DNA of 40,071 nt, from assembly GCF_014596465.1 (NCBI RefSeq), contig NZ_MECK01000613.1:1-40071 (forward strand). The letters run 5' to 3'. Each line of letters opens with the position of its first letter. Position 1 is the stretch's first letter. The position numbers and the translations under genes were made by a program. The notes below the pieces were generated by a model. That model ran no database searches. It saw only the letters and a list, made by a program, of their open reading frames with translations, and had not been told where the DNA came from. Source of the DNA: Streptomyces sp. CBMA123. GTDB taxonomy: Bacteria > Actinomycetota > Actinomycetes > Streptomycetales > Streptomycetaceae. Below, in pieces: positions 32,509 through 40,071 of the stretch.

Positions 32509-33102
32509 ATGGCGGAATGCAGCGGACGGTACGCGGGCGGGCGGCGGAAGGACTTCGGTCCGGAGCCGTCCGAAGGCCAATCCGCCGACTTCAACCGGAT
32601 GTTCACCGAACTGCTGCCGAGGCTCCAGCAGGCGGCCACGATGCTCGCCGGGAGCCCGCTGGCCGCCGGTGACGTCGTCCACGACGCGTACCTGCGGATC
32701 GCCCGCCGCCCGGAGCGCTTCCTCAGCCACCCGCAGCCGTACGCCTACGTGTTCACCACGATGACGAACATCCTGCGCGACCAGTGGCGCCGGGAGCGAC
32801 GCCGGGTGGCCCTGCCCGAGGTGGGGGAGCCGGCCGAGACGGCGGGGTACGGCCACTCGGCGCTCGAACCGCCGTCCGGCGGGATGGCCGAGCTGCAGGC
32901 GCGCTGGGAGGTGGTCCGGCTGCTCGGCTTCCTGACCGCCAAGCAGGCCCGGGTGGTGGTGCTGGTGGACCTCGACGGCTACTCCGTCGACGAGGCCGCC
33001 GAACTGCTCGGCCTGCACCGCAGCACGCTGGCCGTCACCCGCCGCCGCGCCCACCGCCGACTGCGCGCCGTCCTGGAGCGGGAGCGCCGGCACGACCCCT
33101 GA
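32509..33102 (+). CDS. ECF-type RNA polymerase sigma factor
   Basis: A 197-residue sigma-70-family factor. Region 2: DFNRMFTELLPRLQQAATML to DVVHDAYLRIARRPERFL and VFTTMTNILRDQWRRERRR. Region 4: LTAKQARVVVLVDLDGYSV, then DEAAELLGLHRSTLAVTRRR. It would direct polymerase to an unknown regulon. Starts: ATG 32509 has GGAG 6 bases upstream and is preferred; ATG 32443 (219 residues) lies just after the promoter palindrome without a ribosome-binding site. No anti-sigma gene is adjacent, and the next gene does not look like one. Confidence 0.9.
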   Translation: MAECSGRYAGGRRKDFGPEPSEGQSADFNRMFTELLPRLQQAATMLAGSPLAAGDVVHDAYLRIARRPERFLSHPQPYAYVFTTMTNILRDQWRRERRRVALPEVGEPAETAGYGHSALEPPSGGMAELQARWEVVRLLGFLTAKQARVVVLVDLDGYSVDEAAELLGLHRSTLAVTRRRAHRRLRAVLERERRHDP

Positions 33103-33122
33103 CGACCCGGGGGCCGGAAGGC

Positions 33123-33171
33123 CACCGAGCCGACGTACCGAGCCGACGCACCGAGCCGACGGCAAGTCGGC
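33123..33171 (+). repeat. 13-bp triple repeat ending in a 7-bp hairpin
   Basis: Three copies of ACCGAGCCGACG plus one variable base (33123-33161). The last copy pairs with downstream sequence: AGCCGAC (33153-33159), loop GGCAA, GTCGGCT (33165-33171). Likely terminator of the sigma factor gene. Confidence 0.65.
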
Positions 33172-33191
33172 TGATGCGCCACCCCGGCCCG

Positions 33192-33197
33192 TACGCT
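33192..33197 (+). promoter_or_regulatory. Putative -10 of a leaderless promoter
   Basis: TACGCT (TAnnnT) lies 7 bases before GTG 33205; no ribosome-binding site. Confidence 0.4.
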
Positions 33198-33204
33198 GCG
33201 AATC

Positions 33205-34170
33205 GTGATCACGTACGAGGACCACAGCGTCCGCGCCCTGGCCGAGGACGGCCGCTGGCCCGAGCTGCTCGCCGCCTACCGGCAGGGCCGGGCCGCCGCC
33301 GTCGTGCAGGGCGGGGAGCAGGCCGCGGTGGCCCTGACCGCGCCGCTCGGCCACCTGATCGCCTATGCGGCGCCGCCCGAACTGGCCGTCCGGCTGTTCG
33401 ACGCGGACGGTGGCGAGGGGACGGTCGCCGGGGTGGGCGACCACGACGCCGGTCCGCTCTGGGAGGTGCTGGCGACCCGCCACTCCTGGCTGCGACTGGC
33501 CCCGCTGCTCGGTCCGGCCCGGGTGCGCCGGTTGGTCGCGCACACCCGGGTGCTGCTCGGTGAGGACCTCTCCTACGGGACCGAGCCCGACCCTGAGGGC
33601 GTGCCGCTGCGCCTGGAGCCCTGGGAGAAGGCGGGCTGGGACGAGGCCGCACGGGTGCGCGAGTACCTGCCCGGCGGGGGAGCGCGCAGCGCGGTGCTGA
33701 CCCTGCCGGCCAGCCGCGAGGGCCTGGGCGAGGTCGACCTGCCCCGGTCGGTGGCCCGGCCGGGCGGGCAGCGGGTCACCCGGGGGCTGGGTGAGCTGGC
33801 CGCGCTGGTGCCCTGGGCGGAGGTGGTGTGCGTGCGCGGCCCGGCCCCGCTGGCGGCCGCCGTGCTGGCCCGGGGCCGACGGGTGGTCGGCGGGTTCCTG
33901 CCGTTCGCGCTCGCCTACCCGGCGCTGGTGCAGGCCGCCGCGGTGGGCCGGACGCACGGCTGCGCACACGGGCGGCTGCGGCTCTGGCGGGCGCTGGGCG
34001 CGATGGCCGGTGCGGACGGGCCCGGCCACGCCGAGGTGGACGCGCTGGTGGCCCGGATGCGCTGCTTCACCTGGCAGGAGCCGGCCGCCGGGCTGCGCCA
34101 TCTGCACCTCGCGCTGGAGGATCCGGCCAGCGGGGTGGCCTGGGCGGTCAGCGGCTCGCAGGACTTCTGA
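33205..34170 (+). CDS. Protein of unknown function
   Basis: A 321-residue protein I do not recognise. It is rich in Ala, Arg and Leu and has no membrane segment or signal. Features: DHSVRALAEDGRWPELLAAY at the N-terminus, a mid-region with LPASREGLGEVDLPRSV, and a C-terminal FTWQEPAAGLRHLHLALED. Codon use is normal for a real gene. GTG 33205 with a TACGCT -10 box 7 bases upstream suggests a leaderless message. The last codons are themselves the first unit of the 13-bp tandem array that follows. Confidence 0.78.
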   Translation: MITYEDHSVRALAEDGRWPELLAAYRQGRAAAVVQGGEQAAVALTAPLGHLIAYAAPPELAVRLFDADGGEGTVAGVGDHDAGPLWEVLATRHSWLRLAPLLGPARVRRLVAHTRVLLGEDLSYGTEPDPEGVPLRLEPWEKAGWDEAARVREYLPGGGARSAVLTLPASREGLGEVDLPRSVARPGGQRVTRGLGELAALVPWAEVVCVRGPAPLAAAVLARGRRVVGGFLPFALAYPALVQAAAVGRTHGCAHGRLRLWRALGAMAGADGPGHAEVDALVARMRCFTWQEPAAGLRHLHLALEDPASGVAWAVSGSQDF

Positions 34171-34240
34171 GCGGGACTTTCTGAGCGGGATCTCTGAGCG
34201 GGATCTCTGAGCGGGACTTCTGGGCGGGACTTCTGGACGG
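34161..34240 (+). repeat. 13-bp tandem array across a stop codon
   Basis: Five units of GCGGGACTTCTGA type (34171-34236, one of 14 bases) follow a partial unit formed by the last codons and stop of the upstream gene (34159-34170). Confidence 0.75.
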
Positions 34241-34365
34241 AGTGCCGTCGTCGGGCCGGGCAACAGGGCGGCCGTCGGTGGTGGTGGAACAGGGGAACCC
34301 CCGGCCCGGCGCCGTTTCCGGGGGATGGTGTGAGGCGCCGGACCGGGGGCGTACGGGGTGGCCGC

Positions 34366-35790
34366 TCAGATCGTGGTGGCCCCGGCTCCGGCTCCGGCTC
34401 CGGCTCCGGCGGGCACGGTCTCCGGCGCGGGGCCCGTGGCACCCGAGGTGCCTGAGGCACCGGCGCCGCCGTGGCTGTCGACCAGCGTCAGCTCGTCGAA
34501 GGGCAGCTCGCCGCCCAGCACCCGGTGGGCGCGTTCGGCGTCCAGTTCGCCGGTCCAGTGCCCGATCAGCACGGTCGCGACGGCGTTGCCTGCGAAGTTG
34601 GTGAGCGCCCGGGCCTCCGACATGAAGCGGTCGATGCCGACGATCAGCCCGACCCCGTCCACCAGCGCCGGCTTGTGCGACTGCAGTCCGCCCGCGAGGG
34701 TGGCCAGTCCGGCGCCGGTGACCCCGGCGGCGCCCTTGCTCGCGATCACCATGAACACCAGCAGTGAGAGCTGTTCGCCGATCGACATCGGCTTGTCCAT
34801 CGCCTCGGAGATGAAGATCGAGGACATGGTGAGGTAGATCGCGGTGCCGTCGAGGTTGAAGCTGTAGCCGGTCGGCACGGTGATGCCGACGACCGGGCGG
34901 CTGACGCCCAGGTGCTCCATCTTGGCGATCAGGCGGGGCAGCGCGCTCTCGGAGGAGGAGGTGGAGAGGATCAGCAGGAACTCGCGCCCGAGGTACTTGA
35001 GCAGGGCGAACACGTTGACCCCGGCGACCAGGCGGAGCAGCGCGCCGAGCACCACGACGACGAACAGCACGCAGGTCACGTAGAAGCCGATCATGATCAC
35101 GGCGAGGCTCTTCAGTGCGTCGACGCCGGTCGCCCCGACCACGGCGGCCATCGCCCCGAAGGCTCCGACCGGCGCCACCCACATGATCATCGACATGATC
35201 CGGAAGACCAGCCGCTGGAGGTGTTCGATCCCGCGCAGCACCGGGGCGCCGGCCGCCCCCATCGCCTGGAGGGCGAAGCCGGCCAGCAGTGCGACCAGCA
35301 GGGTCTGCAGCACCTTGCCCTGGGTGAGGGCCGAGAACAGGGTGTCGGGGATCATCCCGAGCAGGAAGTCGCTGGTCGACTGGGCGCCGCCGGCCGCCGC
35401 CTGGGCGTGGCCGGACTTGGCGAGGGCGGCGGTCAGGTGGAGGCCGTCACCCGGTTCCAGCAGGTTGCCGACGACCATGCCGATGGCCAGGGCGACGGTC
35501 GACATGGCGAGGAAGTAGCCGATGGCGAGGCCGCCGACCTTGCCGACCTTCGCGGCCTTGGTGACCGAGCCGATGCCCAGCACGATGGTGCAGAAGATCA
35601 CCGGGCTGATCATCATCTTGATCAGGTTGACGAACCCGGTGCCGACCGGCTTCAGCTCCACGGCGAAGCCGGGGGCGGCCAGCCCGACCACCACGCCCGC
35701 GACCACTGCGGCGATCACCGCGAGGTAGAGGTAGTGGGTCCGGTCCTTGCGTCTGGGTCCCCCCGCCGTGGCGGTCTCGGCGATCGACAT
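34366..35790 (-). CDS. dctA: C4-dicarboxylate transporter DctA
   Basis: A 474-residue sodium- or proton-coupled carrier of the DAACS family, importing succinate, fumarate and malate. Family motifs: serine-rich hairpin LSTSSSESALPRL, the NLDGTAIY substrate helix, SKGAAGVTG and DRFMSEARALTNFAGN. Eight membrane helices and two re-entrant loops are expected. AAAGGAG lies 7 bases before ATG 35790. The C-terminal 35 residues are a Gly/Ala/Thr repeat tail (AGAGAGAGA). Divergent from the kinase/regulator pair that probably controls it. Confidence 0.95.
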   Translation of the reverse strand: MSIAETATAGGPRRKDRTHYLYLAVIAAVVAGVVVGLAAPGFAVELKPVGTGFVNLIKMMISPVIFCTIVLGIGSVTKAAKVGKVGGLAIGYFLAMSTVALAIGMVVGNLLEPGDGLHLTAALAKSGHAQAAAGGAQSTSDFLLGMIPDTLFSALTQGKVLQTLLVALLAGFALQAMGAAGAPVLRGIEHLQRLVFRIMSMIMWVAPVGAFGAMAAVVGATGVDALKSLAVIMIGFYVTCVLFVVVVLGALLRLVAGVNVFALLKYLGREFLLILSTSSSESALPRLIAKMEHLGVSRPVVGITVPTGYSFNLDGTAIYLTMSSIFISEAMDKPMSIGEQLSLLVFMVIASKGAAGVTGAGLATLAGGLQSHKPALVDGVGLIVGIDRFMSEARALTNFAGNAVATVLIGHWTGELDAERAHRVLGGELPFDELTLVDSHGGAGASGTSGATGPAPETVPAGAGAGAGAGATTI

Positions 35791-35844
35791 CTGCGGCTCC
35801 TTTGCCCTGCAGTCCTGGTGGCCCCGGGTGGTGGGCCGCTCCGA

Positions 35845-35875
35845 ACTATGGGGGCCAGGCGTGACGGAGGTCACG
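35845..35875 (-). promoter_or_regulatory. dctA promoter with CRP-like palindrome
   Basis: Minus-strand CATAGT (35850-35845) is a fair -10. CGTGAC-GGAG-GTCACG (35860-35875), perfect 6-bp arms, has the GTGA-N6-TCAC core of CRP sites and overlaps the -35 region. The neighbouring DcuR-type regulator could bind instead. Confidence 0.55.
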
Positions 35876-35955
35876 TTTGCGTTCATAGAGTTCACGGCGG
35901 GCGGGAACCGTCCGGCCGCCGGGGGCGTCCGGGGCCGTGGTGCACACTGGCAGGC

Positions 35956-37659
35956 ATGTCCGTGAGCACCTCCCCCACCCGCTCGCGTCGCCGGTGGTTC
36001 CCCCTGCCGCGCCGGCTGGTCCGCAGCCTGGCCGGGCAGCTGTTCGTCGTCCAGGTGGTCATCGTCGCCGCCGTGGTCGCGGGCGGCGCGGTGCTCGCGT
36101 ACCTGTTCACCGCCGAGCGCACCGAGGACGCGGCCCGCAACGAGGTCACCTCGATCGCCCACGCCGTCGCCGACTCGCCCGCGGTGCGCTCCGCCGTCGG
36201 CGGGCCCGACCCGACCGCGGTGCTCCAGCCGTACGTCGAGCAGGTGCGCCAGGACACCGGGGTCTCCTTCATCACCGTCATGGACACCGACGGGGTGCGC
36301 TGGACCCACCCGCTGCCCGAGCAGATCGGCAAGCGCTACCTCGGGCACATCGACTGGGCGCTGGCCGGCCAGACCCGCAGCGAGACGTACACCGGCACGC
36401 TCGGCCCGTCCGTGCGGGTGGTCACTCCGGTGCTGGACGACCAGCACCGGGTGGTCGCGCTGGTGAGCGTCGGGCTGACGCTGGAGTCGATCTCCGCCCA
36501 GCTGAGCGGGCCGCTGCTCGCCCTGGTCGGGGTCGCGGTGGCCGCCCTCGCGCTCGGCGGGGTGGGCACCTATCTGGCCAACTCCCGGCTTCGGCGGCAC
36601 ACCCACGGCATGGGGCCGGACGAACTCAGCCACCTCTACGAGTACCACCAGGCGACCCTGCGCTCGGTGCGGGAGGGGCTGATCCTGCTCGACCGCGCGC
36701 ACCGGGTGGTGCTCTGCAACGACGCGGCCCGCGAACTGCTCGGGCTGGAAGGCGAGTTGGACGGGCTCCCGGTGGCGGAGCTGGGGCTGCCGGAGGCGCT
36801 GGTGACCGCGGTGCTCGGCGAGGAGCCGGTGCGGGACGAGGTGCACCTGACCGCCGAGCGGGTCGTGGTGCTCAACACCTCCACCATCGGCACCGGCCTC
36901 GGCCGGGTGGTGACCCTCCGCGACCACACCGAACTGCAGTCGCTGAGCGGTGAGTTGGACTCCGTACGCGGCTTCACCGAGGCGCTCGGAGCGCAGGCGC
37001 ACGAGGCCGCCAACCGGCTGCACGCGGTGGTCTCGCTGATCGAACTCGGTCGCCACGAACAGGCGGTGGAGTTCGCCACCGCCGAACTCGCGCTCGCCCA
37101 GCAGCTCACCGACCGGGTGGTCGCGGCGGTCGGCGAGCCGGTGCTCGCCGCGCTGCTGCTCGGCAAGGCGGCCCAGGCGGCCGAGCGGGGCGTGGAGTTG
37201 ACCCTCACCGAGGACAGCCGGATCGACGACGGAGTGCTCCCGCCCGGACTCTCCGCCCGGGACCTGATCACCGTCCTCGGCAACCTGATCGACAACGCGG
37301 TGGACGCCGCGATCTCAGGGGCCGCCCGGAGCCCGGACGCGCCGGAGGTCACCGTCACGGCCCGGATCGACACGGGTGGCGAGGCCGACGGCGCGGCTGC
37401 CTGCCTGCTGCTGCGGGTCGCCGACACCGGTGCGGGCATCGACCCGGCCGCCGTCGAGGACGTGTTCCGGCGCGGCTGGAGCACCAAGCAGGACGGCCGC
37501 GGGCACGGCCTCGGGCTGGCGCTGGTCGCCCAGGCCGCCCGGCGCAACGGCGGCACCGTCGAGGTCGGGCGCGACCGCGGCGCGGTGCTCACCGTACGGC
37601 TGCCGCTGGCCGGTGGCCGGGTCGTCGGCTCCGGCGAGCGCGAAGGGGTCCCGGCGTGA
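35956..37659 (+). CDS. CitA/DcuS-type sensor histidine kinase
   Basis: A 567-residue membrane kinase. Helix at about residues 28-52, then an extracytoplasmic PASC/Cache sensor domain (VSFITVMDTDGVRWTHPLP, IGKRYLGHIDWALAGQTRSE), a second helix near 185-205, a cytoplasmic PAS domain (LILLDRAHRVVLCNDAARE), and a SpoOB-type dimerisation domain with His 349 in QAHEAANRLH. The ATPase domain has GNLIDNAVDAAI, DTGAGI and GHGLGLALV. It probably senses C4-dicarboxylates or citrate at the cell surface; divergent dctA supports this. ATG 35956 has a weak -10-like CACACT 7 bases upstream, perhaps leaderless. Confidence 0.92.
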   Translation: MSVSTSPTRSRRRWFPLPRRLVRSLAGQLFVVQVVIVAAVVAGGAVLAYLFTAERTEDAARNEVTSIAHAVADSPAVRSAVGGPDPTAVLQPYVEQVRQDTGVSFITVMDTDGVRWTHPLPEQIGKRYLGHIDWALAGQTRSETYTGTLGPSVRVVTPVLDDQHRVVALVSVGLTLESISAQLSGPLLALVGVAVAALALGGVGTYLANSRLRRHTHGMGPDELSHLYEYHQATLRSVREGLILLDRAHRVVLCNDAARELLGLEGELDGLPVAELGLPEALVTAVLGEEPVRDEVHLTAERVVVLNTSTIGTGLGRVVTLRDHTELQSLSGELDSVRGFTEALGAQAHEAANRLHAVVSLIELGRHEQAVEFATAELALAQQLTDRVVAAVGEPVLAALLLGKAAQAAERGVELTLTEDSRIDDGVLPPGLSARDLITVLGNLIDNAVDAAISGAARSPDAPEVTVTARIDTGGEADGAAACLLLRVADTGAGIDPAAVEDVFRRGWSTKQDGRGHGLGLALVAQAARRNGGTVEVGRDRGAVLTVRLPLAGGRVVGSGEREGVPA

Positions 37660-38405
37660 CCGGCGTGACCGGCGTGACCGGCGGCGTCGGCGGAGCGGCG
37701 GGAGCGGGCGGCGGGATCTCCGTCCTGGTCGTGGAGGACGACCCGGTGGCCGCGGCCGCGCACACCCTGTACGTCGAGCGCGAGCCCGGCTTCCGTGCCG
37801 CCGGCACCGTGCACAGCTGCGCCGACGCGCTGCGCTTCCTGGAGCGGGCGCGCGCCGCCGGGACGCCCGTCGATCTCACCCTGCTCGACCTCTACCTGCC
37901 GGACGGCCACGGCCTCCAGCTCTGCCGCACCCTGCGCGCCGCCGGACACGGCACCGACGTCATCGCGGTCACCTCGGCCCGCGACCTCGCGATGGTGCGC
38001 CAGGCGGTCTCGGCGGGGGTCGTGCAGTACCTGCTGAAACCGTTCAGCGCGGCGGCCCTGCACGACCGGCTGGAGCGCTACGCCCGCTACCGCGACAGCC
38101 TCGGGCGCACCGGCGAGGCCATCGGCCAGGACGAGGTCGACCAGGCGTTCGCCCTGCTTCGCACGCCCGAGCGCAGCTCGCTGCCCAAGGGGCTGAGCGC
38201 GCCCACCCTGGACGCCGTGGCCTCGGTGCTGCGCGAGGCCGCGACCGGACTGTCGGCGGCCGCGGCCGGTGCCGCCGCCGGGGTGTCCCGGATCACCGCG
38301 CGGCGCTACCTCGAGCACCTGGTGGACACCGGGCGGGCGGTGCGCGAGCCGCAGTACGGGAGCGTCGGGCGGCCGGAACTCTGCTACCGGTGGAAGGGGC
38401 GGTGA
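37656..38405 (+). CDS. CitB/DcuR-type response regulator
   Basis: A 249-residue regulator: receiver domain with D28, D29, phosphoacceptor D78 in TLLDLYLPDG and the YLLKPF lysine, then a linker and a C-terminal winged or HTH domain (GVSRITARRYLEHLVDTG) characteristic of the CitB/DcuR group. The N-terminus carries a Gly/Val/Thr repeat (TGVTGVTGGVGG), coded by three tandem copies of GTGACCGGC. GTG 37656 overlaps the kinase stop (GTGA). Likely targets: dctA and its own operon. Confidence 0.92.
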   Translation: MTGVTGVTGGVGGAAGAGGGISVLVVEDDPVAAAAHTLYVEREPGFRAAGTVHSCADALRFLERARAAGTPVDLTLLDLYLPDGHGLQLCRTLRAAGHGTDVIAVTSARDLAMVRQAVSAGVVQYLLKPFSAAALHDRLERYARYRDSLGRTGEAIGQDEVDQAFALLRTPERSSLPKGLSAPTLDAVASVLREAATGLSAAAAGAAAGVSRITARRYLEHLVDTGRAVREPQYGSVGRPELCYRWKGR

Positions 38406-38606
38406 GGCCCCGGGCCGGTCGAGGGTGGGCGGATCCGGTCAGGTGCGACTGATTCCAGCCGGATTCGGGTGGGTTGGGCCGGGGGCGTGACGGTCCGGCG
38501 CGTCGCTCGTTGGGCCGATCGGGGGCGGCGTACGCGATACCGGGGGAGGTTCACTCACTCGGGTGGTTCTCGGTGCCCCCGAGGCGTCCCGCCAGGTCAA
38601 GGGCGG

Positions 38607-38625
38607 TAAAGTTAGGCTTACCTAA
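38607..38625 (+). promoter_or_regulatory. Iron box (DmdR/IdeR operator)
   Basis: The 19-base site TAAAGTTAGGCTTACCTAA matches the Streptomyces iron box TTAGGTTAGGCTCACCTAA at 16 of 19 positions, with the symmetric TTAGG...CCTAA core nearly intact. It ends 19 bases before the aminotransferase start, so iron-bound DmdR/IdeR should repress that gene. Confidence 0.85.
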
Positions 38626-38644
38626 TTTCTTCTGGGGGTTCGCA

Positions 38645-40071
38645 TTGTCGCTCGCCGCCGTACCCGCCCAGGCCGATTCCGGGGCCGCCGGGGCCCCGCC
38701 CTCCGGTGAGGCCATCCTGCGCCGCCAGCGCGTCCGCGAGTCCGCCGCCCGGACGTACGCCCGCTCCTTCCCCATCGTCCCGGTCCGGGCCCACGGCATG
38801 ACCGTCGAGGGCGCCGACGGCCGCCGCTACCTGGACTGCCTCTCCGGCGCCGGAACGCTCGCCCTCGGACACAACCACCCCGTCGTGCTGCAGGCGATCC
38901 GCCGCACCCTCGACAGCGGCGCCCCACTGCACCTGCTCGACCTCGCCACCGCCGAGAAGGACGACTTCACCAGCGCGCTGTTCGAGAGCCTGCCCGCCGA
39001 GTTCGCCGCCCGCGCCCGGGTGCACTTCTGCGGACCGGCCGGGACGGACGCCGTCGAGGCCGCCCTCAAACTGATGCAGACCGCCACCGGGCGCCGCGGC
39101 GCACTCGCCTTCACCGGCGCGTACCACGGCATGACGGCCGGCGCCCTCGCGCTCACCGGCAGCGTCGCCGTCAAGGAACCGCTGCCCAGCGGCGGCGAGG
39201 TGGTCCGGCTGCCCTACCCGTACGGCTACCGCTGCCCGTTCGGGGTCGGCGGCGAGGCGGGCGCCGACCTCGGCGTGACCTACGTGGAACGGCTGCTGGA
39301 CGACCCCTCGGGCGGGGTGGTACCGCCCGCCGCGATGATCCTGGAGGCCGTCCAGGGCGAGGGCGGGGTCGTCCCCGCGCCCGACGGCTGGCTGCGCGAG
39401 ATGCGCCGGATCACCGCCGAACGCGGCATCCCGCTGATCGTCGACGAGGTGCAGACCGGCGTCGGACGCACCGGCGCGATGTGGGCCGTCGAGCACAGCG
39501 GCATCGTCCCGGACGCCATGGTGCTCTCCAAGGCCATCGGCGGCAGCCTGCCGCTCGCCGTGGTCGTCTACCGCGAGGACTACGACGGCTGGCGGCCCGG
39601 CGCCCACACCGGCACCTTCCGCGGCAACACCCTCGCCATGGCCGCCGGTGCCGCCACGCTGCGGTACGTCGCCGCGCACGGGCTGGCCGAGCGGGCGGCC
39701 GTGGCGGGCACCCGGATGACCGACCGGCTGCGGGAACTCGCCGCCGAACTGCCCGCCATCGGCGACGTGCGCGGGCGCGGACTGATGATCGGCGTCGAAC
39801 TGGTCGACCCGACCGCCGAACCCGACGCCTGCGGCGCCCGGCCGGCCGATCCGGCGCTCGCCGTACGGGTCCGGGAGGCGTGCCTGGAGCGCGGGCTGAT
39901 CGTCGAACTCGGCGGGCGGCACGACGCGGTGCTGCGGCTGCTGCCGCCGCTCACCATCACCGACGAGCAGGTCGCCGCCGTGCTGGAGCGGCTGGCGGAG
40001 GCGATCGCGGCGGCGTCGGCCGGGACCTCGGCCTCGGCCGGGACCTCCGCCTCGGCCGGGACCTCCGCGTC
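38645..40071 (+). CDS. Diaminobutyrate aminotransferase-family protein (3' end cut by window)
   Basis: PLP-dependent class III aminotransferase, converting aspartate semialdehyde to 2,4-diaminobutyrate with glutamate as donor. Motifs: GAGTLALGHNHP, FCGPAGTDAVEAALKL, AYHGMTAGAL, IVDEVQTGVGRTG, and the PLP lysine in LSKAIGGS (about K296). At least 475 residues lie in the window, and the frame is still open at 40071. TTG 38645 is chosen because GGGGG sits 6 bases upstream and the conserved N-terminus starts soon after. The iron box suggests siderophore synthesis of the rhizobactin/diaminobutyrate type. The C-terminus enters an 18-bp repeat. Confidence 0.88.
   Translation, partial: MSLAAVPAQADSGAAGAPPSGEAILRRQRVRESAARTYARSFPIVPVRAHGMTVEGADGRRYLDCLSGAGTLALGHNHPVVLQAIRRTLDSGAPLHLLDLATAEKDDFTSALFESLPAEFAARARVHFCGPAGTDAVEAALKLMQTATGRRGALAFTGAYHGMTAGALALTGSVAVKEPLPSGGEVVRLPYPYGYRCPFGVGGEAGADLGVTYVERLLDDPSGGVVPPAAMILEAVQGEGGVVPAPDGWLREMRRITAERGIPLIVDEVQTGVGRTGAMWAVEHSGIVPDAMVLSKAIGGSLPLAVVVYREDYDGWRPGAHTGTFRGNTLAMAAGAATLRYVAAHGLAERAAVAGTRMTDRLRELAAELPAIGDVRGRGLMIGVELVDPTAEPDACGARPADPALAVRVREACLERGLIVELGGRHDAVLRLLPPLTITDEQVAAVLERLAEAIAAASAGTSASAGTSASAGTSA
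40016..40069 (+). repeat. 18-bp tandem repeat at the 3' end of the aminotransferase frame
   Basis: Three consecutive copies of TCGGCCGGGACCTCSGCS (40016-40033, 40034-40051, 40052-40069), coding a Ser/Ala/Gly/Thr tail. The array runs out of the window, so its copy number is unknown. Confidence 0.75.

Overview
The window is very GC-rich DNA with near-saturated G/C third codon positions, GTG and TTG starts, many 4-bp stop/start overlaps and TAnnnT -10 boxes. It also carries a conservon and an iron box. It is therefore chromosomal sequence of a Streptomycetaceae actinomycete (Streptomyces or Kitasatospora). The family is inferred from gene content; the genus cannot be fixed from the sequence alone. 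No rRNA, tRNA, insertion sequence, phage gene or CRISPR array was seen.

Layout. 1-820: the tail of a probable sensor kinase and its NarL-type response regulator. 1302-2905: a possible 57-residue leader ORF coupled to an M20 metallopeptidase. 3094-7123: a promoter with a TetR-type operator followed by paaABCDE, the phenylacetyl-CoA epoxidase operon, which converges on an FAD monooxygenase-like gene. 8457-11338: a YbjQ protein and three apparently leaderless genes (an unknown, a TPR protein and a PTH2-like protein). 11513-14931: a membrane desaturase, its ferredoxin-type reductase and a divergent PucR/CdaR-type regulator. 15244-19871: an ABC exporter (ATPase plus two paralogous permeases) divergent from a two-component system. 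19976-22954: a molybdate importer, modABC. 23392-24459: a DRB0094-type RNA ligase. 24576-25940: a cytochrome P450. 26358-31762: an MHYT membrane sensor and a complete conservon, cvnABCD. 31912-34170: a small secreted protein, an ECF sigma factor and an unknown gene. 34366-38405: a C4-dicarboxylate carrier (dctA) divergent from a CitA/DcuS-type kinase and its regulator. 38607-40071: an iron box and the first gene of a probable siderophore locus, a diaminobutyrate aminotransferase that runs off the window.

How the genes work together. Several sets are self-contained modules: aerobic phenylacetate activation, fatty-acid desaturation with its own electron donor, molybdate uptake, dicarboxylate sensing and uptake, exporter plus two-component control, and conservon signalling possibly fed by the MHYT sensor.

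The least expected feature is in the spacers. Four loci carry runs of a degenerate 7-base unit (about GATGACA on the coding strand) directly after a stop codon. Three of them end in long stems, one a perfect 19-bp stem, and the fourth is an unfolded run in the opposite orientation following the opposite-strand gene. Other gene ends carry tandem arrays of 8, 13, 14 or 16 bases. Other points worth checking are a 38-codon ORF bridging modB and modC with 4-bp overlaps at both ends, two palindromes at the modA promoter, and CRP-like palindromes at the sigma-factor and dctA promoters.
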